Assembly: GCF_047511655.1 (NCBI RefSeq)
Contig: NC_133400.1
Location: 1,183,001 to 1,247,000 of the forward strand
From: Castor canadensis
Lineage: Eukaryota; Chordata; Mammalia; Rodentia; Castoridae
DNA: 64,000 bases
Direction of reading: 5' to 3'
Shown here: positions 1 to 12,726 of the stretch, one piece after another
Position numbering within the stretch: position 1 is the stretch's first letter
How the letters are laid out: each line of letters starts with the position of its first letter
Position numbers and translations under genes: made by a program
The notes under the pieces: generated by a model
Seen by the model: the letters and a program-made list of their open reading frames with translations, nothing else
Database searches by the model: none
Told to the model about the DNA's origin: nothing

Positions 1-592
1 CCTCTGCTGGCTCCACATTTTTCTCTGCCCCCAGGTCTTTGCATGGGCCACTCTAGCTGTTGGGAGCACAGATCCCACCTTTCTCCTTTGCTTGGCTCAC
101 ATTTAGTCATTCTTTGGGTGTGACCATGGCTGTACTTCTTCCCAGAAGCCCTCCTGACACTCCTGATGGAGGCTGGACTTGATGCTGCCTGTGTGGGCCC
201 CACCTGGGTGTGTGCTGTTACATGGCCATGAACTCTGCACCAGCACTGCTGCATCAAAAGCTGGGTGGGTGAGGGGCAGGCAGTTTGTGATTCTGATGCT
301 CAATGCCTGTGAGAACCACTAGACTGGGTACCTTGACCTTGGTCACCAAGAGAAAGGAACAAGGATATTTGCAGAGATCTTTTAGTAATAATGGAAAGCA
401 TGAAGGAAAAAACAAACAAACCTGGAAATGGCCCAAGTGTTTATCACTAGGTGGCTGTGACACCATGACTGTGGTACCGTCCAGTATTTACCATGTTGTA
501 ATTGTGAATTGTCACATATGATCCTAAATATAAAGAAGATATTTAGATGAGTCAGGGGTGAACCTGTAAGTGATGCTAAACAAAGTCAAGTG

Positions 593-680
593 TCAGGGGG
601 GCTGGGGGCATAACTCAAGAGGCCAAGTGCCTGCCTAACAAGTGCAAGGCCCTGGGTTCAAATTCCAGTACTGCCAAAAA
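593..680 (+). repeat. ID-type (tRNA-derived) SINE with target-site duplication
   Basis: The unit begins with a GGCTGGGGGCATAACTCAAG-like A-box region, contains the B-box-like GGGTTCAAATTCC and ends in an A-run. The direct repeat AAAGTCAAGTG flanks it at about 582-592 and 679-689. This is what a retroposed tRNA-derived SINE shows. Confidence 0.8.
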
Positions 681-714
681 AGTCAAGTGGCAGAGGAAAA
701 TGATGATTTACTGT

Positions 715-899
715 AGGAGGCAGAGATCAGGAGGATCATGGTTCAAAGCCAGCCTGGGCAAATAGTTCAAGAGCCCGTCTCTCGAAAAAACCCTCCGCAC
801 TCACAAAAAAGGGCTGGTGGGTGGCTTAAGGTGTAGGCCCTGTGTTCAAACCCCAGCACTTCAAAAACAAACAAACAAACAAAAACCCAACAACAAAAA
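715..899 (+). repeat. B1-ID composite SINE (5' truncated)
   Basis: A B1-like half (GGCAGAGATCAGGAGGATC, then the AGCCAGCCTGGGCAAA block) is followed by a short A-rich linker and an ID-like half with the B-box GTTCAAACCCCAG. It ends in a CAAACAAACAAA-type tail. The dimeric layout is typical of squirrel-, dormouse- and beaver-group rodents. Confidence 0.8.
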
Positions 900-989
900 A
901 ATCCTAAGCAGTTTTTGGAGGATGTGGAAGCACTGCTGCTGAGAGTTGAAATGGTTGCGATCCTTTAGAATAGGCAAGAATTACCAGTA

Positions 990-1466
990 GGGCTGGGAGT
1001 GGGTGGGGCATAGCTGTAATTTCAACATTCAGAAAGTGCTGAGACTCTCCTTCCTGCAGAGGCAGGCAGGAAGATTTCAAATTTGAGGCCATCTTGGGCT
1101 ACAAAGAGAGAGCTTGTCTCAAAAATGCCAAAAAGAAAGCCAGGCATTGGTGGCTCATGCCTGTAATCCTAGCTACTCAGAAGGCAGAGATGGGGAGGAT
1201 CACTGTTCAATGCCAGCCTGGGTGAAAAGGTCGTGAGACCCCATCTCAATCAATCGCCAGGCTCAGTGTTATGTGCCTGTCATCCCAGCTCTGCAGGAGG
1301 CTGAGGTCAGGAGGATCATGGTCCAGGCCAGCCTGGGTGAAAAGACCTCGTCTCCAACATAGCAACAAAAAGGGCTGGAGGCATGGCTCAAGTGGTAGAG
1401 CGCCTGCCTAGCAAGTGTGAGGCCCTGAGTTCAAACCCCAGTGCCACCAAAAACAACAACAAAAAA
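990..1466 (+). repeat. Tandem B1 / B1 / ID SINE cluster
   Basis: A diverged B1 (about 990-1135) is followed by a better B1 (GGTGGCTCATGCCTGTAATCC start near 1147), a second shorter B1 unit near 1256-1370 and an ID unit (GGCTGGAGGCATGGCTCAAG near 1371) ending in an A-rich tail. The unit order suggests multimeric retroposons or nested insertions. Confidence 0.8.
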
Positions 1467-3489
1467 GATAAAACACGTTATGGTTGTTACGGAGATAGAA
1501 AAAAATGCCAGGAGAGGGCCACCGAAAGAGTTGGGTATTATTGCCTCTAAGATGGTGAAATTGGAGGGAAGAGTGAAGGGAACTGGCTTTTAAAATCAGC
1601 TTTATTGAGATGCGTTATACAAGATGAAAAGCACATGAAGTGGACACTTCCAGGAGTTTTCACAAGGTGTACGCACCCATAATCCCGCCTAGCTGATAAG
1701 TGCCCAGCACACAGCCCTGCACGGCACACATCCCGGGACACACGACTCCAGTTCCCTCATTTGTGAAGGAGGAGGAGGAAGCTAAGGCCAGAGAAAGCTT
1801 GTCCGAGGTCACACCCTGACTTAGTCACGGAGCTCATGACAAAGCCTAGACTTCTCAACTCCTGCTTTCGAAGAGGGTCTAACGTGCTGAAGAGCAAGCG
1901 GAGCCAATGGCCAACTGGAGCAGTGGTGTGGAGAAAGTGGCCTCTTGGTGATTTTAAAGGCCCTACCTGATAGCCCCTGCATCTGAGTCACCTTTGGGTC
2001 TGCTTCTGTTGAGTGTTTTCTCTTAGTTTTCAGTGATCTGGTTCCTTTTAGTGGCGTGCCTGGTGACTGTATTTGAAGTTGGATGCTGTACGTTGATGCT
2101 GTGAGAGCAGTGGGTTAGAGTTGGTTAGCACCAACTCCTAAGGTAGGTGCTGCTTTTCTCTTGTAGGCACACAGACCATCATGGTATCACTTAGGATTTG
2201 CGTTGGGCTTTATAGAGTTGATCTGGTTTTCTGGGGGAGCCCTTGCTTCAGGGCAGGTGGGACTTCTGTGCTCTCAGAGGAGAGCCCCGTCTTAGCCTCA
2301 TAGTCTCAGCCTCTCCAGGGCTCATGCTGCTGGACCCCATGGGGCCCGTGTCCTTCTAGGAGCTGTCTTCTGGGGTCTCATGGCTTCTCCAGGGTTCATG
2401 CTGTTCATAGTTGGCCACAACTCAAAAAGGAAGTTGCACCCAAGTCTCTGGACTTTTTCCCTCCAGTTCCCTCCTCTCCCTGTTTTTCCCTCAGTCCTTT
2501 GGGGTTTGGAGCCCCCCAACTCCAATCCTGTTCTTCAGCGTAGCAAGGCTGTGCTGTCTGCCCTGTGGGGCAGGTGGGAAACCAGGCTTACTTCTTGGTC
2601 CCTTTATCCAGGGTCACGGCCCCGTCCTGAGGCGTGGGCTGCTCCCCACATCCATCCTGAGGCGTGAATGCACATGTCTGCACATGTTTGTCCAGCTTTA
2701 ACGGTCTTTAGTGTGTGGGGGGGGTTGGGGGGTGGAGGAACGGTTAGCTGATGCCCAATTCTATCTGAAAGCTGCATTTGAGAAAGGATGGCCTCAGATG
2801 GCCACCAGAGGGCGCACCCACACAGCCCAACCGCTGTTCTCAGGTGGGCTGGGCCCTAGGCGGCCAGGTGTGGATGAAATTTGCTGGGAGACCTCTCTAG
2901 GGCCATGTGTGACCCCACTTCCATCACTGTCCTCACTCCCAAGATGGTGAGGAAGGGCGGAGCTGGCAGAAGACCTGCTCCCTGGAGCTTGGAGGTCCTC
3001 TCCAGGGCGTGCTCAACTCTGGTCCCACCAGTCTCTTTCCTTTCCCTAGAGATGTGCACGAGGGATACTCAGTCCCAGATGAGCCATTGCCTGCAGCCCT
3101 GCCTCTCAGACAAGGTTCTCAGACCCTTGGGAGGTTGGGCAAAGAATCCATGGGACCTCCATGCTTCAGCTGGCATTTTCCTGTTGTCTCTGCCGCACAG
3201 GGGGTCCTCAGCAGGCTGGTTTAGGTGAGCAAATGATAGAGTGAAAGGACGAATGGCCCCCCCAGCTCTGATGCAGGACCTAGGATTTATAAGGGCCTGG
3301 CATTTCTTCCCGTGGGCACAATCTGCACACTGAAGAGCTCTATGTTGACACCAGCAGGAGCTGTATGGGCCATGGTGCTGCCCTGTGACACAGCCAGGGC
3401 CTCTCGGGTGTGGCCCTCAGCAAGGCTGTTCCCATAAAATTGGGGGACAGTGGTAGGCAATGTCCAGATGGCCTAACAAACCCACCTGC

Positions 3490-3790
3490 TAGAATTCACG
3501 TCCCTTACATATGGACTGCGCTGGGAGTGCCTGGGCCAACAGGATGCAAGGGAGCTGGTGCTGCACCTTAAGAAAGCCTGGCAGCTTCCTGTCTCCTGGG
3601 AGTCCTGCCTTGCTGTTGGAAGTCCCACTACTTTGCTGGAGAGGTCACGTGGACAGGACAGGCCTCAGGCATCCTAGCCCTATTGCGTGGAGAAGAGTTG
3701 TCCATCCGAGCCCAGCCAACATGCCACAATGTGAGGAACAGTAACACAGCAGTTGCTTCAAAGCCTCTGAATTTTAGGCAGTCTGGCTGT
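3490..3790 (+). repeat. Possible old LTR-type interspersed repeat
   Basis: Phrases such as GAGAGGTCACGTGGACAGG and the end CAAAGCCTCTGAATTTTAGGC resemble the 3' parts of old mammalian LTR or DNA repeats. I cannot name the family with certainty. Confidence 0.25.
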
Positions 3791-4617
3791 GTGCAGCAGA
3801 AAACCAGCTTGGCAAGCAGACTGTACAGTCCTTGACCATAGCTCTATACCCCAAGACGGGCCCAACTTCTAAATATGACACCAGCTGAATATAAGTTTTT
3901 TAAGCAAACCAGCCTGCCTTGTGTCTTTATGCTGACAGTGTGTTCCTGCCTCCATGTTTTGTGCAGTCATCACTGGAGCCTCAGTGAGTACTTCCCTATT
4001 GCCCATCCGTTCTGTATTTGACCTAGACCTGCCCACGGCTCTCTGGCCAGCTTCCAGCACAACCCACCTCCACATGTACAGGGATAACACTCAAAGAATT
4101 TAACCAATAGTCAGACAGTAGCCACTGAGCAGCCAGAATGGTCACAGCTGTGAAATCAAACATTAACTTTTTGGCTCTGGGACCATGGGAGATATCTAGA
4201 GGGATGCAGGGATGGGATGAGCACAGGTGGAAGGCCTTGGGGTTATCAGAAAATGGTGTGGCAGCAGTGTGGTAATTCAGGCCTGGTGCAGCCATATTGC
4301 TGCGTGCCGGCTTCTTTGTACTCTTACCAGACGTGCCCTGTGGAGCTCCTTGCCCTTGCACAGCACAAGTGTGGAAAAGCTACCTGGCTACATTTGCACC
4401 ACCTGCTAGGACCCTGAGTTTTGAGGATTGACTGCTGACCTTTTAATTCTTCACTGTGGCTCCCCTGTCTCCCCGCTCAGAAGAACTCAGCCAAGCGGCC
4501 CCTCCTCCCTCCTGCCCTCGCTGACCTGCTGAGTTTTCTTGCCTCACCCTTCTCTGGACCAGCACAGGAAGGATGCTGTGAAGCAGGTGAGCCCTTGAAT
4601 ATAGTCTTCTCGTACTA

Positions 4618-4618
<1 letters not shown>

Positions 4619-4653
<35 letters not shown>
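4619..4653. repeat. (TG)n microsatellite
   Basis: An almost pure GT dinucleotide run of about 35 bases. It is followed directly by an ID-like fragment in reverse orientation (about 4654-4722, with the GCTTGCTAGGCATGAG signature). Confidence 0.9.
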
Positions 4654-4654
<1 letters not shown>

Positions 4655-4889
4655 CTGGGGAATTGAGCCCAAGTTCTCCTGCTTGCTAGGCATGAGAAGG
4701 GCCATGCCCCCCAGCCCTTCTCATAATTTTTCTAATTACAAAATTAGCCCCTATGTGTAAAACAGTAAGGAAAATAAGGCAAACCAGTTCTCGGATGTGT
4801 GTCCTTCCTCCAGACTTCTCCAGAGTCTTGGGGGTCAGCAGGGGCTACTCAGCCCTATGACTGAGAACACCTCTGTGTAGACCCAGGAC

Positions 4890-5075
4890 ATCCAGTTCCA
4901 GCCCTGCTATTTGCTAGCTATGGGCCGCTGGGTGAGCTGCCTCATCTCTCTGAGATTGCTTTCTCTTCCTGAAGGAAGCAGTAAGAACAGTTCTTGCCCC
5001 CTGCACCTAGGGGGCACACAGATGCCAAGGGCTGGCTCAGCTCCTGATGCATGGTAAGCTCTTGATCAGTGTTGC
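4890..5075 (+). repeat. Possible MIR fragment
   Basis: A core of the form GCTATTTGCTAGCTATGGGC..CTGGGTGAGCTGCCTCATCTCTCTGAG resembles the MIR core for a 'tender' tRNA-derived mammalian repeat. It is diverged, so the call is tentative. Confidence 0.4.
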
Positions 5076-7376
5076 TATTTAATGTAATACCTTTTGCAAA
5101 CAGCAGAACATACTCACCTATCATTACAGCTTGCTGTTCCTCCTAATCTCTGTGCAAACTTGCACACGCCCATTAAAGCATGTCTGTGGCATCATCTTCA
5201 GCAGAAAGATATTTCACCACGTGGATATGACGTCACGTTCCTGTCACCTCAAATAGATATTTGTCAGCAAGTCTAGATGAACAATAGCTAAACACCATGG
5301 GGGTTGTTGCTGAGGGCTTCTTTGTGTTGCTGCGGGACTGCCTGGGGCATACAGAGAGTGGGGATCACCACCTGTGAACAGCGGGTGCCTGGGAAGGTGA
5401 GCGGGCATGAGAACTCAGATGGTGGCACAAGCCCTCTTTAGGTTTCTGTTGGGGTGTTGTTATTCTAAGCTGGCTCTTGCTTTCCTGTTCTGGAGGGAAG
5501 AAGGACCCACCAAGGGCAAGGTGCAAGAGAAGTAGTGTGGAGGAAGGGCCCGAAGTGGGGCTGAAAACACAGGTTCCATCCCCAGCTCACTGCTTGTAGA
5601 CACGTTTTGTCCTGTTGAGTAAGACAATACACAGTGTCCTGTGTGGATTGGACAAGGCATCCACATTTGAACACAGCCTGTTGTCTGGCATGTGGAGAGG
5701 ACAGTAAGCACTGGCTGTCATCACAGACGTCGTCTACTTTCGTGAGTGCTATGACTTTGGGGAACAGCTCCCCGGTTCTGGATCTCCACTTTTACTCCAC
5801 ACCATTTTGTTCCATTCCTTTCTGAGTCACTCATGCCTTGACCTCTCTGTGTGATAAATGCAACTGGGGTGATTTCAGCACCAGTTGTGGAGGACAGCAG
5901 CCCAGGAGCTGTCCGTGGGGCAGAGTTCCCAGTGGGCCACCTAGAGAAGGCATGGGTGAGTAAGGTGAGCTGAGGAATAGCGGCTGGAGTTGGAAAGATG
6001 GAAAACTAAGTCCACTAGGCACAAATGAGTCTTCCAAGCCATGACAGCTTATGGGGTCACCTTTCCCTGTCATTCTGGACAGTCCAGCTGTGAGCTGGGG
6101 TGTGTTGATTGGAGATGCAGGGGACTGCAGCCTGCCAGACACAGCTTCCCTGCTGCCACCATCTCTCCCCTTTCCTACTCATCTTTGTGGTCTCAACTTC
6201 AGTTTGCTCTGAAAAGCAACATCTTTGGGCCAAGCAGAAATCAGAAGTCACGTCCAGAAGCGCTCTTGGCAGCACTGTCCTAACACCCACTCGCTGGCAG
6301 CGTGGTCTCATCTTCTGGAGGAAAATGGAGAAGCTGCAGGGTGACTTCACAGACACCTTTCTCTCTCAGACATTCTTGTGTGAGCAAGGTGAGTCATGCA
6401 AAGCTCACAGGCCAGCATGAGGTCTGGTGTCAGAGCTGAGAAGCACAGAGCACAGGGTATGAGTCCTCTTGTCAGATGAGGTTGACCTCCAGGGAGAGGC
6501 TGGGTGGGCAAGCAGCTGCTCTGGGACACTACAGCATTTGGCTTCCTGAGTCACTGATGGCAGCCAAGTGCCATATGCCATACAGTATTAGTTTGTATTT
6601 TGTCACACACACACTCCACAATAAAAATATAAAACACTACCATAAGAAGGGGCAGAAAGGAAAAAAACGGAGGGGACAAAGCAGCTCAGGTTATAACAGA
6701 TACATACGTGGAAATGTCACAAGGGAACTTCCTGTGTAGCTGTTTTATACAAACAAGAATGTCTTTCTTCAAAACCGGAGAACAGGACCGTCACACAGGT
6801 CCTGTCTGGGGTTGAGGATATAAGGGAGGGGGTAGGATATAAGGAAAGAGTGTAGGAGGGTGGAGATGGTAGGAATATTACATACACATGCGTGGAAATG
6901 GAAAAATGAGACCTGCTGAAACTATTCCAGGGATGGAGGAAGGGCGGATAGAGGAGGATGAGGGAGGGGGTGAGTGCCACTATGAGATATTGTAAGAACC
7001 TTTGTAAATGTCACAGTGTACCCTACCCCCAGTACTACCATAATAAAATATTAACTACGAACAAAATGGAAAACGTGGCAAAGGGTGTTGGGGGGTGGTT
7101 GTTGGAGTCCCAGGGGAGCAGGCTGGTAAAATTCACATCTTGGACCACCACTCCTGCAGCCTCGGATTCAGTGGGTCTCAGGTGCAGCCCAGGAGTCTGC
7201 ATGGTGCCAGATCCTCACCTGGTTCTGAGGTGTGTGCCTAAGGAATCTGCGTTTTTAAAAACTCCCTCCCTTGGCTGTTTGGGGGAAGTAGTCCTGGGCC
7301 TTATTTAATTATCCATGTCTATCCCTGTTTCTCTGTCTGCCTCTGTCTCTCTCCCTCCCTTTCCCTCCCCCTCAGT

Positions 7377-7490
7377 GATTTTGAGACAGGGTGTTGCTGT
7401 GCAGCCCAGGCTGGCCTTGAATTTGTGATTCCCCTGCTCAGCCTCCCAAGTGCTGAACTTAACAGCACACGCTGGCACACCGACTTGGGT
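7377..7490 (-). repeat. B1 SINE, reverse orientation
   Basis: The antisense B1 signature TTTTGAGACAGGGTGTTGCT..GCCCAGGCTGGCCTTGAA..CAGCCTCCCAAGTGCTG reads on the + strand. A CT-rich stretch precedes it where the A-tail would lie. Confidence 0.8.
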
Positions 7491-8082
7491 CCCCAATTTC
7501 TATTCCAGCCAGAGGACCCCTTCAGGTCTCCCCAACTGCTGAGAAAAGTGCCAAACGCCCCCCCGCCCACATACACACAGGGAGCCACACAAGTCCCCTT
7601 GCTGCAGCCCCTGCAGGAAGGAACTGGGGTGTCCCTCTTCTCTGACTCCCACTTGGGTCCACTCTCAGCCCCTTCACCTGAGTGAGCAACTCAGCTTTGT
7701 ACTTCAGTCCCCTCCCAGTGGCCCACTTACAGGGATCACTGGCGCCTCTCTTGCCTCTGCCTCCTTCCTGTTGGGCCAGCAGCAGATTGGGCAGGGTCCT
7801 TCCCTGTCATAAACTCCTGAGGGCCACCCCCAGCAGTCGGGAAGCGGGGACTGGTGAACGTCCAAACGCCCCGGCTTCCTTCTCACAGTCGCCCCGCTGG
7901 AAAGACTGCAGCTGCAGCTTGGTGCTGGGGTTTTCTGCTCCACAGAGGGATGGAGAGGGGGTGAAGTTGGCAGGGCTGTGTGTGTGGCTGCACTAGGGGC
8001 ACACACTGCGTATGTGTGCAGCATTGCAGCCTGCACAATGCCACGCCTTCACTGGTGGAATGATTGATGCTCTGGAATTGTC

Positions 8083-8117
<35 letters not shown>

Positions 8118-8213
8118 TCTCTCTTTCTCCTTCTCTTTCTCCCCCTCTCCCTCTTCTGCTCCCTCTCCCTCTCCCTGACCCTCTCCCTTTCCCTCTCTGT
8201 CTTTCTCTCTCTA
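8083..8213. repeat. CT-rich microsatellite / polypyrimidine tract
   Basis: About 130 bases of CTCTCT with CCCTCTCC variants. Open frames across it on either strand encode only Ser-Leu or Arg-Glu runs and are not genes. Confidence 0.9.
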
Positions 8214-8526
8214 AAAGGAAGAAAAAGCAATTTCCCAGGTAAGTTCTCTTTGCTTAGAAGTTTTCTTGGGGTCTGGGCTGGGACATGGTGGTTCCAGCTG
8301 CCCACCTGGTGGAATGTCTGCAGAGGTGTGTGGGGGTCCACAGATACGAGGCTGCAGGGACAGGGACTAACTGCAGCTCTGGCTCCCACATCTGGATTCA
8401 GCTTCAGGGTCTAACAGCGTCCTCCCTGGCTACAAGGAGAAGAAAGCCTGTGGGTGAAGCAGCCACCGGGATGCTTTGGCAAGATGGAAAAGCCTCATTT
8501 TCAGGGGCGCCAGGGTACGGGGGCAG

Positions 8527-9360
8527 TGTGAGTGTGTGTGTGTGTGCAGGTGAGCCATGTGTCCTTACACGTGGGTGAGAGTGGACTGGGTGCATGTCAA
8601 CAGTACACACTGTGCTGTGGGTGAGATTATGTTGTGTGTGTTTGGGCCCCTGTACTGTGGGCACAGGGTGTGCGTGTGGGGGCAAGTGTACGTGTGTGCC
8701 CATGGATATGTGTTGCACAGCACATGTGTATAAGGTTGGCTGAGCCTCTGTTGTGTGTGCAGTCACACGTGTTGGGTATGTGGTGGTAAGGATTTTTAGG
8801 TTGTATTTGTGGGTGTACATGCTGTGTGTGTGTGTCTGTGAACACTGGTATATGTAAGGGGAGCTGTGGGTTGTGTGAGGTGTTTGTGACCATGATGTGA
8901 CTGTGTATGTGGATTTGTGTTGTGTGTGAGCAGGCATGTTGCATGTACACAGGTACACCACACTTGTGTTGATATGTAGAGGTATGTTGCATGTGCATGT
9001 CTGTTGTATAGCTGTGCTGCACATGTACAGGGGTGTGCTCTGTGTTGAATCTGCACATGTTGCATGCATGTTGTGTGCACAGGTGTGTTGTGTGTTGCAT
9101 GTATTGTGTGCAGTGTGTGCACAGGTGTGTTGCATTGTGTACTGTGTGTATGCACAGTTATGTGTTGCATTGTACTGTGTATGCACAGGTGTGTTGCATG
9201 TGCACAGGTGTGCTGTGTGTTGTGTATGAACAGTCATGTGTTGCATTGTGTTGTGCATGTACAGGTGTGTGTGCACAGGCGTGTGCTGTGTGTGGCGTAT
9301 TGCATCTCCACATGTAAATGTTGCGTGTGTTGTGTTGAGTGTGTGCAGGGGTGTGTGCAG
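8527..9360. repeat. TG-rich degenerate minisatellite, ~0.83 kb
   Basis: A long alternating purine-pyrimidine region on the + strand made of TGTGT, TGCATG and TGTGCACAGG phrases. The phrase GCACAGGTGTGTTG recurs near 9077, 9119, 9186 and 9203 with irregular spacing. A weaker continuation lies at 9612-9781. A long antisense open frame (about 8404-9549) is His/Thr/Cys-rich low complexity and is a product of the repeat, not a protein gene. Confidence 0.85.
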
Positions 9361-9611
9361 ACTCCTAGGAGCCACAGCTTCTCCCAAGTCCCTGTCTTGT
9401 CCTGGTGTCCTAGTCCTTGCCTCAGAGAGCAGGCTGCAATGTTCTGTAGGGGCAGCAGGCCGGGCAGGAGTAGATGAGCACCTGGCTTGGGAGGGGTGAG
9501 TCTCAGTTTCCTCTCCTGCATCATAGAGAGCTGCTGCTGTCTTCTCCAAGTTGTCCTGGGCTGTGCCATACCAACCTCTGCATGTGCCTCAGCCAGACAC
9601 ACTGACAGTTC

Positions 9612-9781
9612 AAGGGTGGTGTGTGTGATAAGTGTTGTGTGTATTATGCTTGTTGGGTATTGTGCTGTGTTGTATGTGCGTCACTGGCTATGTGTATGTG
9701 TTGTATGTTGCATATTGTGTTTGTGTGGCCAGCTGTGTGTACATGTCATGTGTTGTATGTTGTGTGTATGCATGTGTGTAC
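9612..9781. repeat. TG-rich repeat, second block
   Basis: Phrases such as TGTGTTGTATGT and TGTGTATGCATGTG repeat irregularly over about 170 bases. It is probably the same degenerate TG array, separated from the first block by about 250 bases of ordinary sequence. Confidence 0.8.
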
Positions 9782-11409
9782 TCCAAGCCTGGGACTGTCT
9801 GACCAATCTGGCCTCCTCTGCTTCTGGGATGAATGCCTGACTTGTCCAGCTCCCAACACTGTCCCTTCACCATTGTCCCTAGGAAGCTGGCTGGGGTGGC
9901 ATCTGGTGTCTCTGTCCCTCTCTGAGCTCATCTCCTCCCCTTGGCTCAGCCCAGCCTGTGTCCTCAACCCAGCCTGGCCACCCTCTGTATCGTAGGCCCA
10001 CCTTCCTGGAGGCAAATGGAGGAAGGAGAGTTCCTCTGAGCTTCAGGGCCTGGCAGGTGACCTTTGGGTGGGTTTTTTTTCTTTTTGCAGCACAGGTCCT
10101 CATGCTTGCAGGCAGGCACTCTACCACAATGTCCCTTTGGGATTTAACTTCTGCAGCTGCACCCTTCACCCCCTCAGCTGCAGGCTAGGGTCACATCAGA
10201 CATCATGGGACATCACAGCACATCATAACCGCAGTAGTCCTCATCCCCCAACAGTCTTCATGGTGTCCAGAACCATCCATCTCCCTCTACGCCCACCAGC
10301 CCAGCTCTGGAGCCCCACACGGCATCTGCACCTCAGTGAAAGATCTGGAGTACCTCATATTCACAGCCCCCCAAACACAGCACTCCCCTGGCCCCTGTGG
10401 TGACCCCTTTCTCCGTCTTGCCACTCTCCCATGGGTGTCCCAATGGCTTCCCTTCCTCACGTCCTCCCATGCCACCTCAAGAGGCTCCCCAGCCACTATC
10501 TGGCCAAGGCATGGCCCTCTCACCTGGACTGTGCGGTGGCCTCCTCACTGGTGGCTCTGCTCTGCAGTCCCCCTTGGACATGTGGGTCCCACAATTTCCA
10601 GCGAGACCTTGTAAAGTCACAAATCACGGTCCTCCTCTGCTTAAAGCCGAAAGCCCATCCTTTGCTGCCTGCCCTTTCCACAGGCTCACGAAACCCACTG
10701 GGCTGGGATGGCTCGCTCACTCCACTGTGGCCACAGGGCCCCTCCTGCCCCAGCACACGTGGCCACAGGGCTGCACAGCTGACAAACTCTTGCCTGTCTC
10801 TCTCTTCACTCCCCATGGCCACCCTGGGAGGAAGCTACTGTTATAAACCCCACTAGACAGATGGGGAAACTGAGGCTGGGAAAACATTAAAGAGCAGATA
10901 CTGGTCACGCACCAGGCGCGAGGCCCGGGACATCCCAGCCTCACTGTTTCCTGTGGCTCCCATGTCCCTGAGAAGCAGGTGTCTCTGTCCTTTCCACACA
11001 CGGGGTGCAGTGGATGGGTACGGTGACATTTAGGGACCCTGGGGGCCTCACAAAGACTGAGGACCATGGGCAGCTGAGCACTTGCTGTGCACTGGGCAAA
11101 GGGCTCGGCTGCATTTGACCCTCCCTTTGGCCTTCCACAGCGGGAAGGTCACTACACATTTACACACGGGGGACGGAGACTGCAGGGTGGCACAACTCAC
11201 TGGTGCTGATGAAAATGGCCAGTTAGTATATGTTCTCCCCCTTTGGCCCCTACTGGCTAAGCACTGCATCAATACTACATGGGTCCCTGCACGTACTGTC
11301 CCAGGGCGGGCGTCCACGAGCTCCAGAGGAGGGTGAGACCCACCCACCCCACTCTGTGGCCATCTCCCAGAGCTGCCCCTTTCCACCTTCTCCAGGCCTA
11401 TTGGGCACC

Positions 11410-11784
11410 ATGGAAGAAGTCAGCAAGACAGACAGTCCCAGTGACGTCTCAGTGGTGCACGAAGACGGCACCCTGGGCCTGCCTGAGCACAAGGCCATCT
11501 CAGTCCTCCTGGTGCTTCTGGTGTGCACTGTGGCATCGTGGGCAGGCTATGGTGGTTCTGGTGGTGGTGACCACACGGGACATGCATACACTTACCAACT
11601 GCTACCTGGTCGGCCTGGCCCTGGCCGACCTCATCGTGCTGATGGCTGCGGGGCTGCCCAACGTCTCAGAGAGCTTGGCCGGGCAGTGGGGATACGGGCA
11701 TGCTGGCTGCCTGGGCATCACCCACTTCCAGTATCTGGGCATCAATGTGTCTTCCTGCTCCATCCGGGCATTCACTGTGGAGAG
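11410..11784 (+). pseudogene. TRHR2: TRHR2 exon 1 remnant: N-terminus to TM3
   Basis: The likely start is the ATG at 11410 (context GCACCATGG), followed by an acidic N-terminus with [10 protein letters not shown] before TM1. The frame runs to LLVCT, then shifts twice by one base. The expected Gly-Ile-Val-Gly is in a second frame from 11532 and Met-Val-Val-Leu in a third from 11549, so the Asn codon conserved in TM1 is damaged. From there TM2, the first loop with its Cys, and TM3 are readable up to ACTGTGGAGAG. An Arg replaces the usual Leu five residues before the Glu of the ERY motif. The next bases are GGAGGT, so a GT donor at the conserved place is missing. Confidence 0.85.
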
Positions 11785-12726
11785 GGAGGTGTCCCAGAGG
11801 ATGGGTTCCATCATATTCCTCACAGGGAAGCCAGGGAGCTTGACCTCAGCAGGGATCCTTGGTAAACTGAGGCTTGGTTGAGCAGGAAGTTTTGTTCTCT
11901 TTACTGAGTAGGTGTGGCCATGGAACCTAGTCGGAGCCAGCACTGGGGCAGGCATCAAGAAGGGATTGCTATGGGAAGAAGCTTGCTACGGGAAGAAATC
12001 AAGAAAAGTCCTGCATGTCTCAGAATCAGGTTTTCCCCTCGGAAAGTGGGCGCCTGGACCAGCCTCCCTGAGAGTGTAGGGACTGGTGGCCAAGCAAATG
12101 GATCCGTAGCCTGAAGCTGGGATCAAACTTAGCTTCACCACTTGCACGAGCTGTGTGGCTTTGGGCAGCTTGGCGTGGGGGCTAAGTGACTTGTCAGGGC
12201 CACACAGGATTGGGACAGAGCCCAGGCCTGCTGCATCCAAATCCTGGCCCTGCTCTTGAATCCTTGTCCATGCAGCCTTGGGGCCCAGTGGGGTCCACAC
12301 AAAGCAATTGTGCCCAGGGTCCTAGGCATCTGGGGGACCAGGGGTCTAGTTAGGAAGCCTGGCCTGTGAGGGGCAGAAAGTGTCTTCCCTGCCTTTGGTA
12401 GAGGTCAGCAGAAAACCCATTGAGACCCACAGGAGCGTCAAAGGGGCCCATAGGTCAGGTAATCTAGGGACTGCGCTCTGCCGTTCTCTCCTCCCTACCA
12501 AGACTGCCAGCTTTGTTCTTCCTGGCCACTGGACACCTCGCTTTACCCCCAAAACCCCCCGCGCCCCAGACTTCCAATTCTCCTGCAAAGAATGGGCTCA
12601 ACCACTGCTGACTCTAATTGGCCAAGCTTGGGACAGGCCATCCCTGCATGGTCCAATCAGAGATGAGATAGGCAGGTCCCTTGGCCTCTGGCCCCTGGGC
12701 CAATGTGGCCTGCCTGTGGCCCACAG

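Larger units (their letters stand above)
1..11409. other. Intergenic region left of TRHR2, no gene seen
   Basis: I see no exon with coding character here. The open frames are short, start and stop without splice context, and do not resemble proteins I recognise. The region holds B1 and ID SINEs (mainly 0.6-1.5 kb), a possible MIR near 4.9 kb, a B1 in reverse orientation near 7.4 kb, a CT-rich tract near 8.1 kb and a long TG-rich repeat from 8.5 to 9.8 kb. No CpG island or obvious promoter was noticed. Confidence 0.6.

Noticed and set aside
1371-1466. tRNA gene
   Set aside because: The A/B-box signature belongs to an ID-type SINE with an A-rich tail. The same unit recurs through the window.
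8404-9549. 381-codon - strand open frame
   Set aside because: It is His/Thr/Cys low-complexity reading of the TG-rich repeat.
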